A stretch of 64,000 nucleotides of DNA from positions 1 through 64,000 of the forward strand of contig JALCOL010000009.1 in the NCBI GenBank assembly GCA_022649665.1, read 5' to 3'. This document shows, in pieces, positions 42,498-50,258 of the stretch; position 1 is the stretch's first letter, and every line of letters begins with the position of its first letter. Below the pieces are notes generated by a model. The model made no database searches and was not told the DNA's origin. It saw nothing but the letters and a program-made list of their open reading frames with translations. Position numbers and translations under genes: made by a program. Source of the DNA: Enterococcaceae bacterium. GTDB lineage: Bacteria > Bacillota > Bacilli > Lactobacillales > Enterococcaceae.

Positions 42498-43508
42498 ATG
42501 ACGACAGATCATCTTTTGAACGGACAGGCGGAAGAAGAAGAGGAAAATCTCGAAATGACACTGCGCCCGACGCGGCTGGAACAATATATCGGTCAGGACA
42601 AAGTCAAAGAAGAATTGAAGATCTATATCCAAGCAGCCCGCCAGCGGCAGGAAGCGCTCGACCATGTGCTTTTGTACGGACCGCCGGGGCTTGGAAAAAC
42701 GACCCTCGCCATGATCATTGCCAATGAACTTGCCGTCCAAATACATACGACCAGCGGCCCGGCGATCGAAAAGCCGGGCGACTTGGTGATGCTTTTGAAT
42801 GAGCTGGCCCCGGGAGATGTGCTTTTTATCGATGAGATCCATCGTCTGCCGCGGGTCGCTGAAGAACTGCTCTATTCAGCAATGGAAGATTTTTATATCG
42901 ACATCATGGTCGGTTCCGGAGCAGAAGCGCATCCGGTCCATTTTACTTTGCCGCCGTTCACGCTGATCGGGGCGACGACACGCGCCGGGATGCTTTCAGC
43001 GCCGATGCGCGATCGTTTTGGGATCATTGCACGGATGCAGTATTATGAAACCGCCGACTTGGAAAAGATCATCACGCGTTCAGCGGCGCTTTTCGACTGC
43101 CGGATCGCTTCAAGCGGCGCTGTCGAGATCGCCCGCCGTTCACGCGGAACGCCGCGGATCGCCAACCGTCTCTTGAAACGGGTCCGCGACTTTGCGGAAG
43201 TGATCGCAGACGGCGTGATCACGCTGCCGATCGCCTCAAAGGCGCTCGAGATCCTGCAAGTCGATCAAGCCGGTCTTGATATCACCGATCAAAAGCTGCT
43301 GCGGACTTTGATCGAATTGTATCACGGCGGTCCGGTCGGGTTGAATACGCTGGCGGCCAACATCGCTGAAGAGCGCGAGACTGTCGAAGACATGTATGAA
43401 CCGTATCTTCTGCAGATCGGCTTCTTGAAAAGAACCCCGCGCGGCCGGATGGCAACTTCCAAAGCGTATACCCACTTCGGCTATCCTTTTTTGGAAACGG
43501 AGGAGTGA
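42498..43508 (+). CDS. ruvB: Holliday junction helicase RuvB
   Basis: RuvB is the hexameric AAA+ motor of branch migration. The 336-residue product has Walker A GPPGLGKT at 61-68, Walker B DEIHRL, sensor GATTRAG and the arginine-rich C-terminal winged helix (RTPRGRMAT). AAGGAGG precedes the ATG, 10 bp after ruvA. Its stop overlaps the region of the next gene's ribosome binding site. Confidence 0.97.
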   Translation: MTTDHLLNGQAEEEEENLEMTLRPTRLEQYIGQDKVKEELKIYIQAARQRQEALDHVLLYGPPGLGKTTLAMIIANELAVQIHTTSGPAIEKPGDLVMLLNELAPGDVLFIDEIHRLPRVAEELLYSAMEDFYIDIMVGSGAEAHPVHFTLPPFTLIGATTRAGMLSAPMRDRFGIIARMQYYETADLEKIITRSAALFDCRIASSGAVEIARRSRGTPRIANRLLKRVRDFAEVIADGVITLPIASKALEILQVDQAGLDITDQKLLRTLIELYHGGPVGLNTLAANIAEERETVEDMYEPYLLQIGFLKRTPRGRMATSKAYTHFGYPFLETEE

Positions 43509-43510
43509 CA

Positions 43511-44065
43511 TTGGGAACATTCTCTTCGACCGATCAAGAGTTGGCGCAAGCATTGATCGATCTTTGCCAAACACATTCTTATCAAAAAATCAGTATTCAA
43601 GCGCTCACAAAAAAAGTTGGCTTGAACCGCCAGACTTTTTACTATCATTTTGATGATAAAGAAGAACTGTTGAAGTGGATCTATTTGCGGGATCTTGAGT
43701 ATCTGGGGCCGGAAATGACGCTGGCTAATTGGGAAGAGCAGGTCCTTCTTCTTTTGAAAGCGATCCGCCAAAAAGGCGTCTTTTACCAAAAAACAACACT
43801 GGGTGCGGCGGATGTTTTTTCGCAGCTTTTCAGCAAACAGATCCAGCAGCGCTTTATCGATTTGTTTGCTCATTTGGATGAAGAACGTCAATTGAGCGCG
43901 CAAGACAAAGATTTTTATTCGGCTTTTTTTGCATTCGGCTGCGCTGGGGTATTGTTGAAGTGGATCCGCGGCGATTATCAAGAGATGCCGCTTGAGATCG
44001 CCGCTCAGCTTTTTCGCTTGGCAAAAGATGTTGAATGGTTCGGCTCACGCTTGTACGACGAATGA
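43511..44065 (+). CDS. TetR-type transcriptional regulator
   Basis: The 184-residue protein has an N-terminal TetR helix-turn-helix (ISIQALTKKVGLNRQTFYYHF at about residues 27-47; the key part is VGLNRQTFYYHF) and a helical ligand-binding C-terminal half resembling the DhaS-like subgroup. The start is TTG at 43511, a few bases after GGAGGAG; GTG at 43505 overlaps that site. It follows ruvB with no gap and precedes the oleate-hydratase-like gene by 17 bp, so it is the obvious candidate to sense a lipid or related ligand and control that gene. The ligand and targets are unknown. Confidence 0.82.
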   Translation: MGTFSSTDQELAQALIDLCQTHSYQKISIQALTKKVGLNRQTFYYHFDDKEELLKWIYLRDLEYLGPEMTLANWEEQVLLLLKAIRQKGVFYQKTTLGAADVFSQLFSKQIQQRFIDLFAHLDEERQLSAQDKDFYSAFFAFGCAGVLLKWIRGDYQEMPLEIAAQLFRLAKDVEWFGSRLYDE

Positions 44066-44082
44066 GGAAAGAGGGATGAATG

Positions 44083-45753
44083 ATGAAAAAAATCTGGCCG
44101 CTTGCCACAGCTGCAGCCGCTCTTTGCGGCGGCGCGCTGCTTGTTAAAAAGCACCAGCGGAAAAACCGTATGAATGCCGAGACGAAAAAAGAAGAATTGC
44201 TGCTGAATCGTGATTATGGAGACCAGCAGATCTTTTTGATCGGCGAAGATCTTTATCAGTATGCCGCGGCAGTCTATTTGATCCGCGATGGGCATTTCCC
44301 CGGCGAGAACATCCACTTCTTCCCGATGCGGCCGCCGCAAGAAAAAATGACAGCTGCGGGCGGCTGTGAAGCCTCAAACGGCTGGCGGCTGCATGAAATT
44401 TATGGACCGCTTTTTTATGATCTATTTGAAAGTATTCCGTCGCTCCGCTGGTCAGGGCACTCTGTCGCAGAAGAAATTGCGAATTTCCAGCGCTTCCATC
44501 CGATCTATGCGCAAAGCCGGCTGATCGATAAAAATGAACGGATCATCGATGGGCATCTGTGGGAGCTGAAGACTGAAGAGCGCCTGAAGCTCTTCAAGCT
44601 TTTGCAAGTGCCGAACGAACAGCTGGTCGGATTGACGCTTGAAGACTGGTTCAATCCGCACTTTTTCGAAACAACATTTTGGAATTTATGGCAATCGACG
44701 TTTTTGCTGAAGCCTTGGAGCGCGCTTTCCACTCTCAAAGAACAATTGGTGCAATATGAGACGAAGCCGGCCAGCTTGATCACGATGGCCGGAATGTCCG
44801 CGCCGCCGCTTGATCCGGCAGAAAGCCTGCTCCAGCCGCTGAAGCACTTTTTAACGATGCGGCAAGTCCATTTTCACGATACCGGGATCAAAGATTGGCA
44901 GCTTTCATCCGCTGGCGACCGTATCTGCGGCTTGCGGAGTGAAACCGGCGAGCTGATCCCAGTTGGCGAGCAGGATGCGGTCCTCTTCAGGAATGCCGAC
45001 TCGAGTGCCGGTGCGCAAGCCGGTACGCGCAATACGCCGCCTGATCCAGTTGCGGCCGCCGACAGCGAGCTTCACTTGTGGCAGCTTTTGGCAGAAAAGA
45101 CTGACGGTGCCGGGACACCTGCCCGCTTTTTCCGCGATGCGACCGAAACCGGCGGCCTCTTTTTCACTTTCACTTGCAAAGAAGGCGAATTGCTGAAACG
45201 TCTAGTTGATTCTGCCGGCAATGTACCTGGCTCGGGCGGGCTTTCAACCCTTGTTGACTCGAGCTGGCTGATCACAACGTGTCTGCCGGCGCAGCCGCTC
45301 TATGAAGAGCAAACAGCGGGGACCTTTGTTCTGTATGGCTACGGCCAATCACCGATGCGGATCGGCGATTACTGCCGCAAACCAATGCTGGCAGCAAGCG
45401 GCGAAGAGCTGTTCGAAGAGTGGATCAGCCAGCTCGGCTGGGAAGCTGAGCTGGAAGTTTTCCGCAAAGAGCTGATCGATGCCGTCCCGGTATTCCTGCC
45501 TTACCAGACCTCCGCTTTTATCCCCGCTTCGACCGGAAGCTTGCCGGTCTATTATGATTCGGCGATCACCAATCTTGCATTCGTTTCGATTTTCGCGGAA
45601 AGTGCGCCGGGAAAAACAGCTTACAGTACGGAAGAACGGCTCCGTGTGCTGCGGGAGATAGTCGAGTATGTTCTTGCGTTGCCGGGCGAGGTGCCGCAAA
45701 GCGAATCGCGCCTTTCACGCGCAAAGCACGTATTGCGGCTCTTAGTTCACTAA
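44083..45753 (+). CDS. membrane-anchored, motif-degenerate oleate hydratase family protein
   Basis: The 556-residue product aligns by eye along most of its length to oleate hydratases (MCRA family), FAD enzymes that add water to the double bond of oleic acid. Matching segments include AAAVYLIRDGH (61-71), the LF-SIPS stretch (about 114-120) and the SSWLI...QP region near 400. The FAD-binding GSGLAS of active enzymes is replaced by GEDLYQ (54-59), the catalytic GGREME region by NGWRLH (99-104), and the C-terminal GNFAE by SIFAE. Residues 4-21 form a hydrophobic helix followed by KKHQRKNR, a likely membrane anchor. The frame is intact, so it is probably a functional pseudoenzyme or an enzyme of changed activity. 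The ATG at 44083 is 7 nt after GAGGG. Confidence 0.78.
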   Translation: MKKIWPLATAAAALCGGALLVKKHQRKNRMNAETKKEELLLNRDYGDQQIFLIGEDLYQYAAAVYLIRDGHFPGENIHFFPMRPPQEKMTAAGGCEASNGWRLHEIYGPLFYDLFESIPSLRWSGHSVAEEIANFQRFHPIYAQSRLIDKNERIIDGHLWELKTEERLKLFKLLQVPNEQLVGLTLEDWFNPHFFETTFWNLWQSTFLLKPWSALSTLKEQLVQYETKPASLITMAGMSAPPLDPAESLLQPLKHFLTMRQVHFHDTGIKDWQLSSAGDRICGLRSETGELIPVGEQDAVLFRNADSSAGAQAGTRNTPPDPVAAADSELHLWQLLAEKTDGAGTPARFFRDATETGGLFFTFTCKEGELLKRLVDSAGNVPGSGGLSTLVDSSWLITTCLPAQPLYEEQTAGTFVLYGYGQSPMRIGDYCRKPMLAASGEELFEEWISQLGWEAELEVFRKELIDAVPVFLPYQTSAFIPASTGSLPVYYDSAITNLAFVSIFAESAPGKTAYSTEERLRVLREIVEYVLALPGEVPQSESRLSRAKHVLRLLVH

Positions 45754-45759
45754 AAGGTC

Positions 45760-45830
45760 CAGGAGGTTTGCGGCAAAAGTGTTCGGCTTCGTTTTGAAGC
45801 TCGGCACTTTTGCCGCGACCTCCTCTTCTA
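45760..45830 (+). repeat. dispersed palindromic element, copy 3
   Basis: GAGGTTTGCGGCAAAAGTG and CACTTTTGCCGCGACCTC form a long stem capped by a CTTCGTTTTGAAG hairpin. The T tract after it is short, so termination would be modest. The core GAGGTT-TGCGRCAAAAG is shared with the left end of the 39104-39278 copy. Confidence 0.65.
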
Positions 45831-45886
45831 TTTTGAACGGCTCGGCTGCGGCTTGTAATATAAATTTAAAGTTAGAAACACAGCAA

Positions 45887-45908
45887 TTTTACAAACATTA
45901 TTGTAAAA
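45887..45908. promoter_or_regulatory. perfect operator-like inverted repeat before an unknown gene
   Basis: TTTTACAA (45887-45894), ACATTA (45895-45900) and TTGTAAAA (45901-45908) form a perfect 8+8 bp dyad with a 6-bp spacer. It overlaps a possible -10 (TAAAAT at 45904-45909), 33 bp before the start codon of the next gene, which is a typical repressor site position. No known regulator motif fits it clearly. Confidence 0.5.
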
Positions 45909-45940
45909 TGAAACGCGAAGGTCAAAAAAGGAGGATTTGA

Positions 45941-46720
45941 GTGGAGAATATCTATGTACATATCGATTCGACCAGCAATGCGGTCACATCGCGCGGCATC
46001 ACCCATACGGATTTCAGCGATAATATCGTTCATTATCCGCATAATCTGCTCTTGCTCGATCCTCATGACCCGAACGGACAATATGAAAAGCGGACCGGCT
46101 TGAAAGTCATTGAGGGCAAAGAAGCGGTCGAGCTTTATTTCAATGAATTGCGGCGCAAGCGGAGCGGCCGGGAAACAAAGTGGCTTGATTTCACTGATCC
46201 GGGAATGCTGGCGGAATTGACGCCGCTCGAGCTTTCCGAGATCCTTTATTTGGGGCATACGAAAACGCAGCTGCACTCGCCGTTTTTCTATAAACTGCAG
46301 AACAACTTTGTCTATTTTGAAAATGCACGGACATTCATGCGGATCTACTATCGGTATTTGGATGAGTTTTACCGCATCATGGCGATCAAAGTCGCACAGA
46401 TCGTTGAGGACAAGCTGAACGAACGCAAGTCCTTTTTCCGCCGGCCGCGCAAGGTCGCGCCAATCGATAACCGCATCCTGCGGGAAATGGAGATCGTATT
46501 GACAGAGGGCGCCGTGTTGGCGTTTCGCGAATATGAAGAAAAAGACCGCCAAGCGGTGATCCCGCTGTATATCGTCGAGGATCGCTGGTGGAAATCGATG
46601 CAAAGCTATCAAAAACCGCCAAAAGTTGGTGAGTTGGCATATAATTACGCCAGTCAGACTTGGTATTTTGCTCTTGATGAAAACGGGATGGAGCAGTGGA
46701 GTGCACCGATCGAGCAATAA
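45941..46720 (+). CDS. protein of unknown function (259 residues)
   Basis: I do not recognise this protein. It is soluble-looking, with no signal peptide or membrane helix, and is rich in Tyr, Arg and Glu. The N-terminal part (about 1-90) looks beta-rich with many His and Asp; the middle (about 110-190) is helical and aromatic (RTFMRIYYRYLDEFYRIMAI); a basic patch SFFRRPRK follows near 170. The GTG start is well supported by AAAAGGAGG (45928-45934). It is a single-gene unit with an operator-like dyad in front and a bidirectional terminator behind. Confidence 0.75.
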   Translation: MENIYVHIDSTSNAVTSRGITHTDFSDNIVHYPHNLLLLDPHDPNGQYEKRTGLKVIEGKEAVELYFNELRRKRSGRETKWLDFTDPGMLAELTPLELSEILYLGHTKTQLHSPFFYKLQNNFVYFENARTFMRIYYRYLDEFYRIMAIKVAQIVEDKLNERKSFFRRPRKVAPIDNRILREMEIVLTEGAVLAFREYEEKDRQAVIPLYIVEDRWWKSMQSYQKPPKVGELAYNYASQTWYFALDENGMEQWSAPIEQ

Positions 46721-46756
46721 AAAAACTGGGCTGCCCTTCAGCAGCTCAGTTTTTGA
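46718..46756. terminator. bidirectional terminator between convergent genes
   Basis: AAAAAACTGGGCTGC and GCAGCTCAGTTTTT form a stem with a short loop. Its right arm includes the last codons and stop of the minus-strand gene. Confidence 0.88.
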
Positions 46757-47126
46757 TTGGTTTAGGAAATGGTTTGACCATCCGCGGCGGAAAAGAAACG
46801 AAGCGGACTTTTGAGATCGAAGCGACGGGGATCAGCTTCAGTTGATCCGGGTCTTCTTGCGTAGTAAACACGACTTGGTTGCGGGAATGCGTCAGTTTTT
46901 TGACATAGCCGGTAAACGTGAAAAATTTCCGCGTCGAGGCTTGGACTTGCAAAATGACTAATGATTTCCGCCGATACGCCCGTTCCAAAAGATAGATCAA
47001 TTCGCTGGAAGGCTCTTCCGGGACATTTGGAGTATCAGTCAGCAAATTGTTCAACCATTTCACTGATGAGACCGAAACGAATTGACGGAATTTCTTCAGA
47101 TCTTCAAATAGTTTTTGGCTCTCCAT
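46746..47126 (-). CDS. small protein with a possible YolD-like/Sm-like beta domain
   Basis: The 126-residue protein is of uncertain family. Residues 1-50 are helical and charged; residues 55-115 alternate strands (LVILQVQAS, FFTFTGYVKKL, NQVVFTTQ, LKLIPVASISKVRF) in a way that resembles the YolD-like Sm/SH3-type barrel. That similarity is a visual impression. The tail is Pro/Lys-rich. AAAGGAGGA precedes the ATG, and a good promoter lies upstream. It is transcribed leftward on its own. Confidence 0.68.
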   Translation of the reverse strand: MESQKLFEDLKKFRQFVSVSSVKWLNNLLTDTPNVPEEPSSELIYLLERAYRRKSLVILQVQASTRKFFTFTGYVKKLTHSRNQVVFTTQEDPDQLKLIPVASISKVRFVSFPPRMVKPFPKPIKN

Positions 47127-47161
47127 AATGCTCCTCCTTTGCGTAAAAATCGTCTACTGTC

Positions 47162-47191
47162 ATTCTAACGTATCGAAGGGCCTTGTGGCAA
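47162..47191 (-). promoter_or_regulatory. promoter for the 46746-47126 gene
   Basis: On the minus strand TTGCCA (47191-47186) and TAGAAT (47167-47162) are spaced by 18 bp. Confidence 0.6.
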
Positions 47192-47230
47192 TCATTTCGC
47201 GCTTAACAGCGCGCCGCCGCAAAACGAGAA

Positions 47231-47350
47231 TAGGGACCGTGACGAATCGTGTCACAGCCCCTGCTTCCGAACAAACAGTGTTTAAAAAGGCGATTTTCAG
47301 AAATAAGCCGAAAGATTTAAAAAATAATAAAATTTATTTTCGGCTTTGTC
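47231..47350 (-). repeat. dispersed palindromic element, copy 4 (inverted)
   Basis: Read on the minus strand, it contains AACACTGTTTGTTCGGA (47282-47266), differing at one base from 39219-39235, followed by a GTGAC...GTCAC hairpin. On the other side lies an AT-rich hairpin with AAGCCGAAA/TTTTCGGCTT arms (about 47305-47346). The layout of GC-rich hairpin, 17-mer and AT-rich hairpin repeats that of copy 2. Confidence 0.68.
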
Positions 47351-47402
47351 TTTTTATTGCACAAAACCGCCGCCCTTGTCACCGCCGCCGAATTTGTAAA
47401 AT

Positions 47403-47645
47403 TTAGTGGATTCCCCGAATAAATTCATCAAGGATCTTTTCCGTATCTTTTTGATCCGCAGGTTTTACTTTTTCGATGATCCGCGGAACGAATTTTTTGA
47501 TGGCAGCCTCTGCCGAAACTTCATTGGTGTTCACATCGGCATAAAGTTCAGAAATGACTTGCTTTACATCAGAAGCGGCCTCTTTCGGAACGACATGCGC
47601 CAAGTAGCGATCGAACAATTCTTCTTCTTTCAAAGTAAATGACAT
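47403..47645 (-). CDS. small acidic protein of unknown function (80 residues)
   Basis: I do not recognise this 80-residue protein. It is fully helical-looking, charged and soluble (MSFTLKEEELFDRYLAHVVP start), with no Cys or Trp. Gene-like features are strong: AAAGGAGGAG before the ATG, a good promoter, and codon use like its neighbours. It is a leftward single-gene unit divergent from the patatin-like gene. The AT-rich hairpin of the repeat at 47231-47350 lies downstream and may end its transcript. Confidence 0.7.
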   Translation of the reverse strand: MSFTLKEEELFDRYLAHVVPKEAASDVKQVISELYADVNTNEVSAEAAIKKFVPRIIEKVKPADQKDTEKILDEFIRGIH

Positions 47646-47677
47646 AAGAACTCCTCCTTTTTCTCTATAGATTCATC

Positions 47678-47707
47678 ATAATACAAACCGCGGAAATAAG
47701 GTAGCAA
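47678..47707 (-). promoter_or_regulatory. promoter for the 47403-47645 gene
   Basis: On the minus strand TTGCTA (47707-47702) and TATTAT (47683-47678) are spaced by 18 bp, about 33 bp before the start codon. Confidence 0.62.
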
Positions 47708-47779
47708 AATTACTTTCCTAATCGCAAACGAACCAGTATGCTTAAAAGGCAGGCTTTAATTCCAGAAAGGAGAAAAGTG

Positions 47780-49108
47780 ATGGAGATCCGGCGATTGTCT
47801 TTTGCTGATCACAAACGATTTGCAGCTTTTTTACCGCGCAGCTTTGCGCCGCTGCCGTTTCACAAGAGCCGCAGTGTCCAAAAGCGCGGGATGCTCCAAG
47901 CTTTTTACTTGGGCGAAGTGTGGGGCGCTTATACCGGCAGGCATTTGTGCGGGGCTTTCCATTTTTCGCGCTCGCTTTTAGACGGTGAATGGCGCGGTCT
48001 GCTGTGGGAGCAAGGCTCGCGAAATGCTTGGGACAAGCTTTTTCTCTTCGCGGTGCGTTCGCTCTTTTTACCGGCGGTCGTTTTGCCGGAAGCCGTTGCC
48101 GAATATTTGAAGATCGCCGGAACGCAGCCGGCTGCCGCAAAGAAGCGCCGGCTGCCGCTCGCTTACCGGACAGGGCTTGTTTTAGGCGGCGGCGGAGTGC
48201 ACGGGGCGTATCAGATCGGGGTCTGCCAAGCGCTGGCGGAACTCAGGATCTCCTTTTCTCTCGCTGCCGGAACGTCTGTCGGCGCATTGAACGGTCTGCT
48301 GCTGAGCCGGCTGGACGCTAACCAGATGGAAGCGGTTTGGCTCGCTTTTTGTCTTGAAGCAGGCAAACTTGCTGAAATGCCGCTTGAACGAACGATCGCT
48401 TCTTATCTTTCGAAAGCTCCGCGTGCAGGCGGCCGCTTTCCGCTTTATTTCAACGCAGTCCGGCTGCCGAAATTCAAGGAAGAGACGTTTGTCTTGGATG
48501 AACTTGCACCGCCCGAACAGCGGCAGGCGCTTTTAGGGTCAGCGGCATTCGCGCCGTTTATGAAAGCTGTTAAAACCCCGAACGGGCGGCTGGTCGACGG
48601 CGGATATCGCGACAATCTGCCGGTCGGCTTAGCAGTCGCAGGCGGCGCGCGCGAGCTGATCGTCATCGACGTTCAAGGATCCGGGCACACGAAAAAGTCG
48701 GCGCTTGCTGTGATGAAAAAGTATCCGCATCTTTATTTGCGCTCGCCGTGGCCGCTCGGCGCGATGCTGCGGCTGGATGTTTCCGTGATCAAAAATAATA
48801 TCAGACTGGGCTATTTAGAAACAATGAAAGCTTTAGGCTTTTTTTATGGAAAATGGTACACTTTTGAGAAGAAGGATTTTTTCAAAGAATGCGCGGCACT
48901 CGCACAAGCTTTTTGCACGGCGCATCCGCAGTATGCGTTTGAAAGCGTTTGGCCGCGCTGGCCGCGGTTTTTAGAAGCCGCCGCAAAAGCAGCCCGGATC
49001 GCTCCCGGCAAAGTCTATACACTGCAGCAATTAACGGATCAGCTCCAGCAGGCAGACCCGAAAATATATGATCAAAAAAGCAGAGATTTTTTTGGCGGAA
49101 GGCGCTGA
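47780..49108 (+). CDS. patatin-like phospholipase with an extra N-terminal domain
   Basis: This is a predicted Ser-Asp lipid acyl hydrolase of 442 residues. The oxyanion loop GGGGVHG is at 136-142, the nucleophile Ser166 lies in GTSVG, and the Asp of the dyad is D273 in DGG. The first 130 residues form a separate N-terminal region (FHKSRSVQKRGMLQAFYLGE) that I cannot assign. No signal peptide is visible, so it should act in the cytoplasm or at the inner face of the membrane. GAAAGGAG precedes the ATG at 47780; a longer frame from 47738 lacks a binding site. Confidence 0.87.
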   Translation: MEIRRLSFADHKRFAAFLPRSFAPLPFHKSRSVQKRGMLQAFYLGEVWGAYTGRHLCGAFHFSRSLLDGEWRGLLWEQGSRNAWDKLFLFAVRSLFLPAVVLPEAVAEYLKIAGTQPAAAKKRRLPLAYRTGLVLGGGGVHGAYQIGVCQALAELRISFSLAAGTSVGALNGLLLSRLDANQMEAVWLAFCLEAGKLAEMPLERTIASYLSKAPRAGGRFPLYFNAVRLPKFKEETFVLDELAPPEQRQALLGSAAFAPFMKAVKTPNGRLVDGGYRDNLPVGLAVAGGARELIVIDVQGSGHTKKSALAVMKKYPHLYLRSPWPLGAMLRLDVSVIKNNIRLGYLETMKALGFFYGKWYTFEKKDFFKECAALAQAFCTAHPQYAFESVWPRWPRFLEAAAKAARIAPGKVYTLQQLTDQLQQADPKIYDQKSRDFFGGRR

Positions 49109-49153
49109 AGGCGCACTTTTGCAGATTTCTGCAGGAAAGGAAGCGGAAAACGA

Positions 49154-49381
49154 ATGGCAGATTTTCAATATGAGATTTTAGAAGAATTAGGTGTCTTATC
49201 GACAAACCCCAAAGGCTGGCGCAAAGAACTCAATATCATCAGCTGGAACGGTCGCCCGCCGAAATTCGATTTGCGGGATTGGGCACCGGAGCACAGCAAG
49301 ATGGGCAAAGGGGTCACGTTGTCGAACGAAGAGTTCAATGAACTGAAAGCACTTTTGAAGAGGATGGACGAAAATGAATAG
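49154..49381 (+). CDS. ydbC: YdbC-like PC4-family single-stranded DNA-binding protein
   Basis: The 75-residue product (MADFQYEILEELGVLSTNPK start) matches the short PC4/YdbC family known from Lactococcus, which binds single-stranded DNA as a dimer through a curved beta sheet. The basic-aromatic stretch KGWRKELNIISWNGRPPKFD is the likely binding face. The role in the cell is not established. It overlaps yicC by 8 bp, suggesting co-translation. The ribosome binding site (AGGAAAGGAAG) is somewhat distant. Confidence 0.82.
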   Translation: MADFQYEILEELGVLSTNPKGWRKELNIISWNGRPPKFDLRDWAPEHSKMGKGVTLSNEEFNELKALLKRMDENE

Positions 49382-50246
49382 TATGACAGGATACGGCCGC
49401 GGCGAGATGACTTATGAAGATTTCAAAGCCGAAGCAGAGGTCAAAAGCGTCAATCAGCGTTTTTTGGATATCAGTTTTCATTTACCGAACGAGCTGAACT
49501 GGCTGGAAGGCGAATTGCGAGAAGTGATCAAGGGAAGCTTTTCGCGCGGAAGGATCGATGTTTATTTTTCTTATCAGAGTGAAGGAAAAGCGGACAGCAC
49601 GATCCAATTGAACGAGAACCTCTTAGCAGCCCTTATGGAGCAGACCCAGGCTTTTGGAAAAGAGCGCGGGCAAGCGGTCTCTAGCGAACTTTTGGCCGCG
49701 CTGGCGAGCCAAGTGCCGCTTGTTACGATCGAAAAGAAGACGGATCTGCATTTTTTGCATGATCTTATTATGGAAGCTTTCGGCGAGGCCCTCTTGAATC
49801 TGGCATTGAGCCGCAAAAAAGAAGGCATGAAGCTGGCTGAAACTTTGCAGCAGCAAGCAACGGCATTCGAAGCGGTTTTGGAAGCGATGAAGACCCAGAC
49901 CGAAGCGATCGAAGCAGATTATGAAGCGCGGGTGACGAATAAAATCACGCAGCGGCTGGAAGGCGCAGCCGATAAAGACCGCTTGCTGACCGAGATCGCG
50001 CTTTTGATCGAAAAGGGCGACATCAAAGAAGAGCTGGACCGCTTGAACGCGCATATCGCGCGTCTCGGCGAGATCACGCAGATCGACGGCGCGATCGGCC
50101 GCGAGATGGATTTTCTAGTACAGGAAATGAATCGCGAAGTCAATACGATCGGTGCCAAATCGACAAATCTGCTGCTGAAGAACCAAGTCGTCCGCATGAA
50201 GGTGATCTTGGAAAAGATCCGTGAACAGATCCAAAATATCGAATAA
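49374..50246 (+). CDS. yloC: YicC/YloC family endoribonuclease
   Basis: YicC-family proteins are recently described endoribonucleases. The 290-residue product has the family start MNSMTGYGRG and the C-terminal DUF1732 segment IGREMDFLVQEMNREVNTIGAKS with its conserved acidic and Asn residues. It overlaps ydbC and is followed 12 bp later by a small unknown gene. In B. subtilis yloC is followed by remA and gmk; here remA is not visible. Confidence 0.92.
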   Translation: MNSMTGYGRGEMTYEDFKAEAEVKSVNQRFLDISFHLPNELNWLEGELREVIKGSFSRGRIDVYFSYQSEGKADSTIQLNENLLAALMEQTQAFGKERGQAVSSELLAALASQVPLVTIEKKTDLHFLHDLIMEAFGEALLNLALSRKKEGMKLAETLQQQATAFEAVLEAMKTQTEAIEADYEARVTNKITQRLEGAADKDRLLTEIALLIEKGDIKEELDRLNAHIARLGEITQIDGAIGREMDFLVQEMNREVNTIGAKSTNLLLKNQVVRMKVILEKIREQIQNIE

Positions 50247-50258
50247 GGAGCGAGACAA

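Noticed and set aside
44083-45753. Oleate-hydratase-like gene as a frameshifted pseudogene
   Set aside because: The frame is intact over 556 codons, with a ribosome binding site and normal codon use; the losses are confined to motif residues.
45887-45908. GlnR/TnrA or Rex site
   Set aside because: GlnR needs TGT...ACA in the opposite sense and Rex needs TTGTGAA-type arms; neither fits TTTTACAA/TTGTAAAA.
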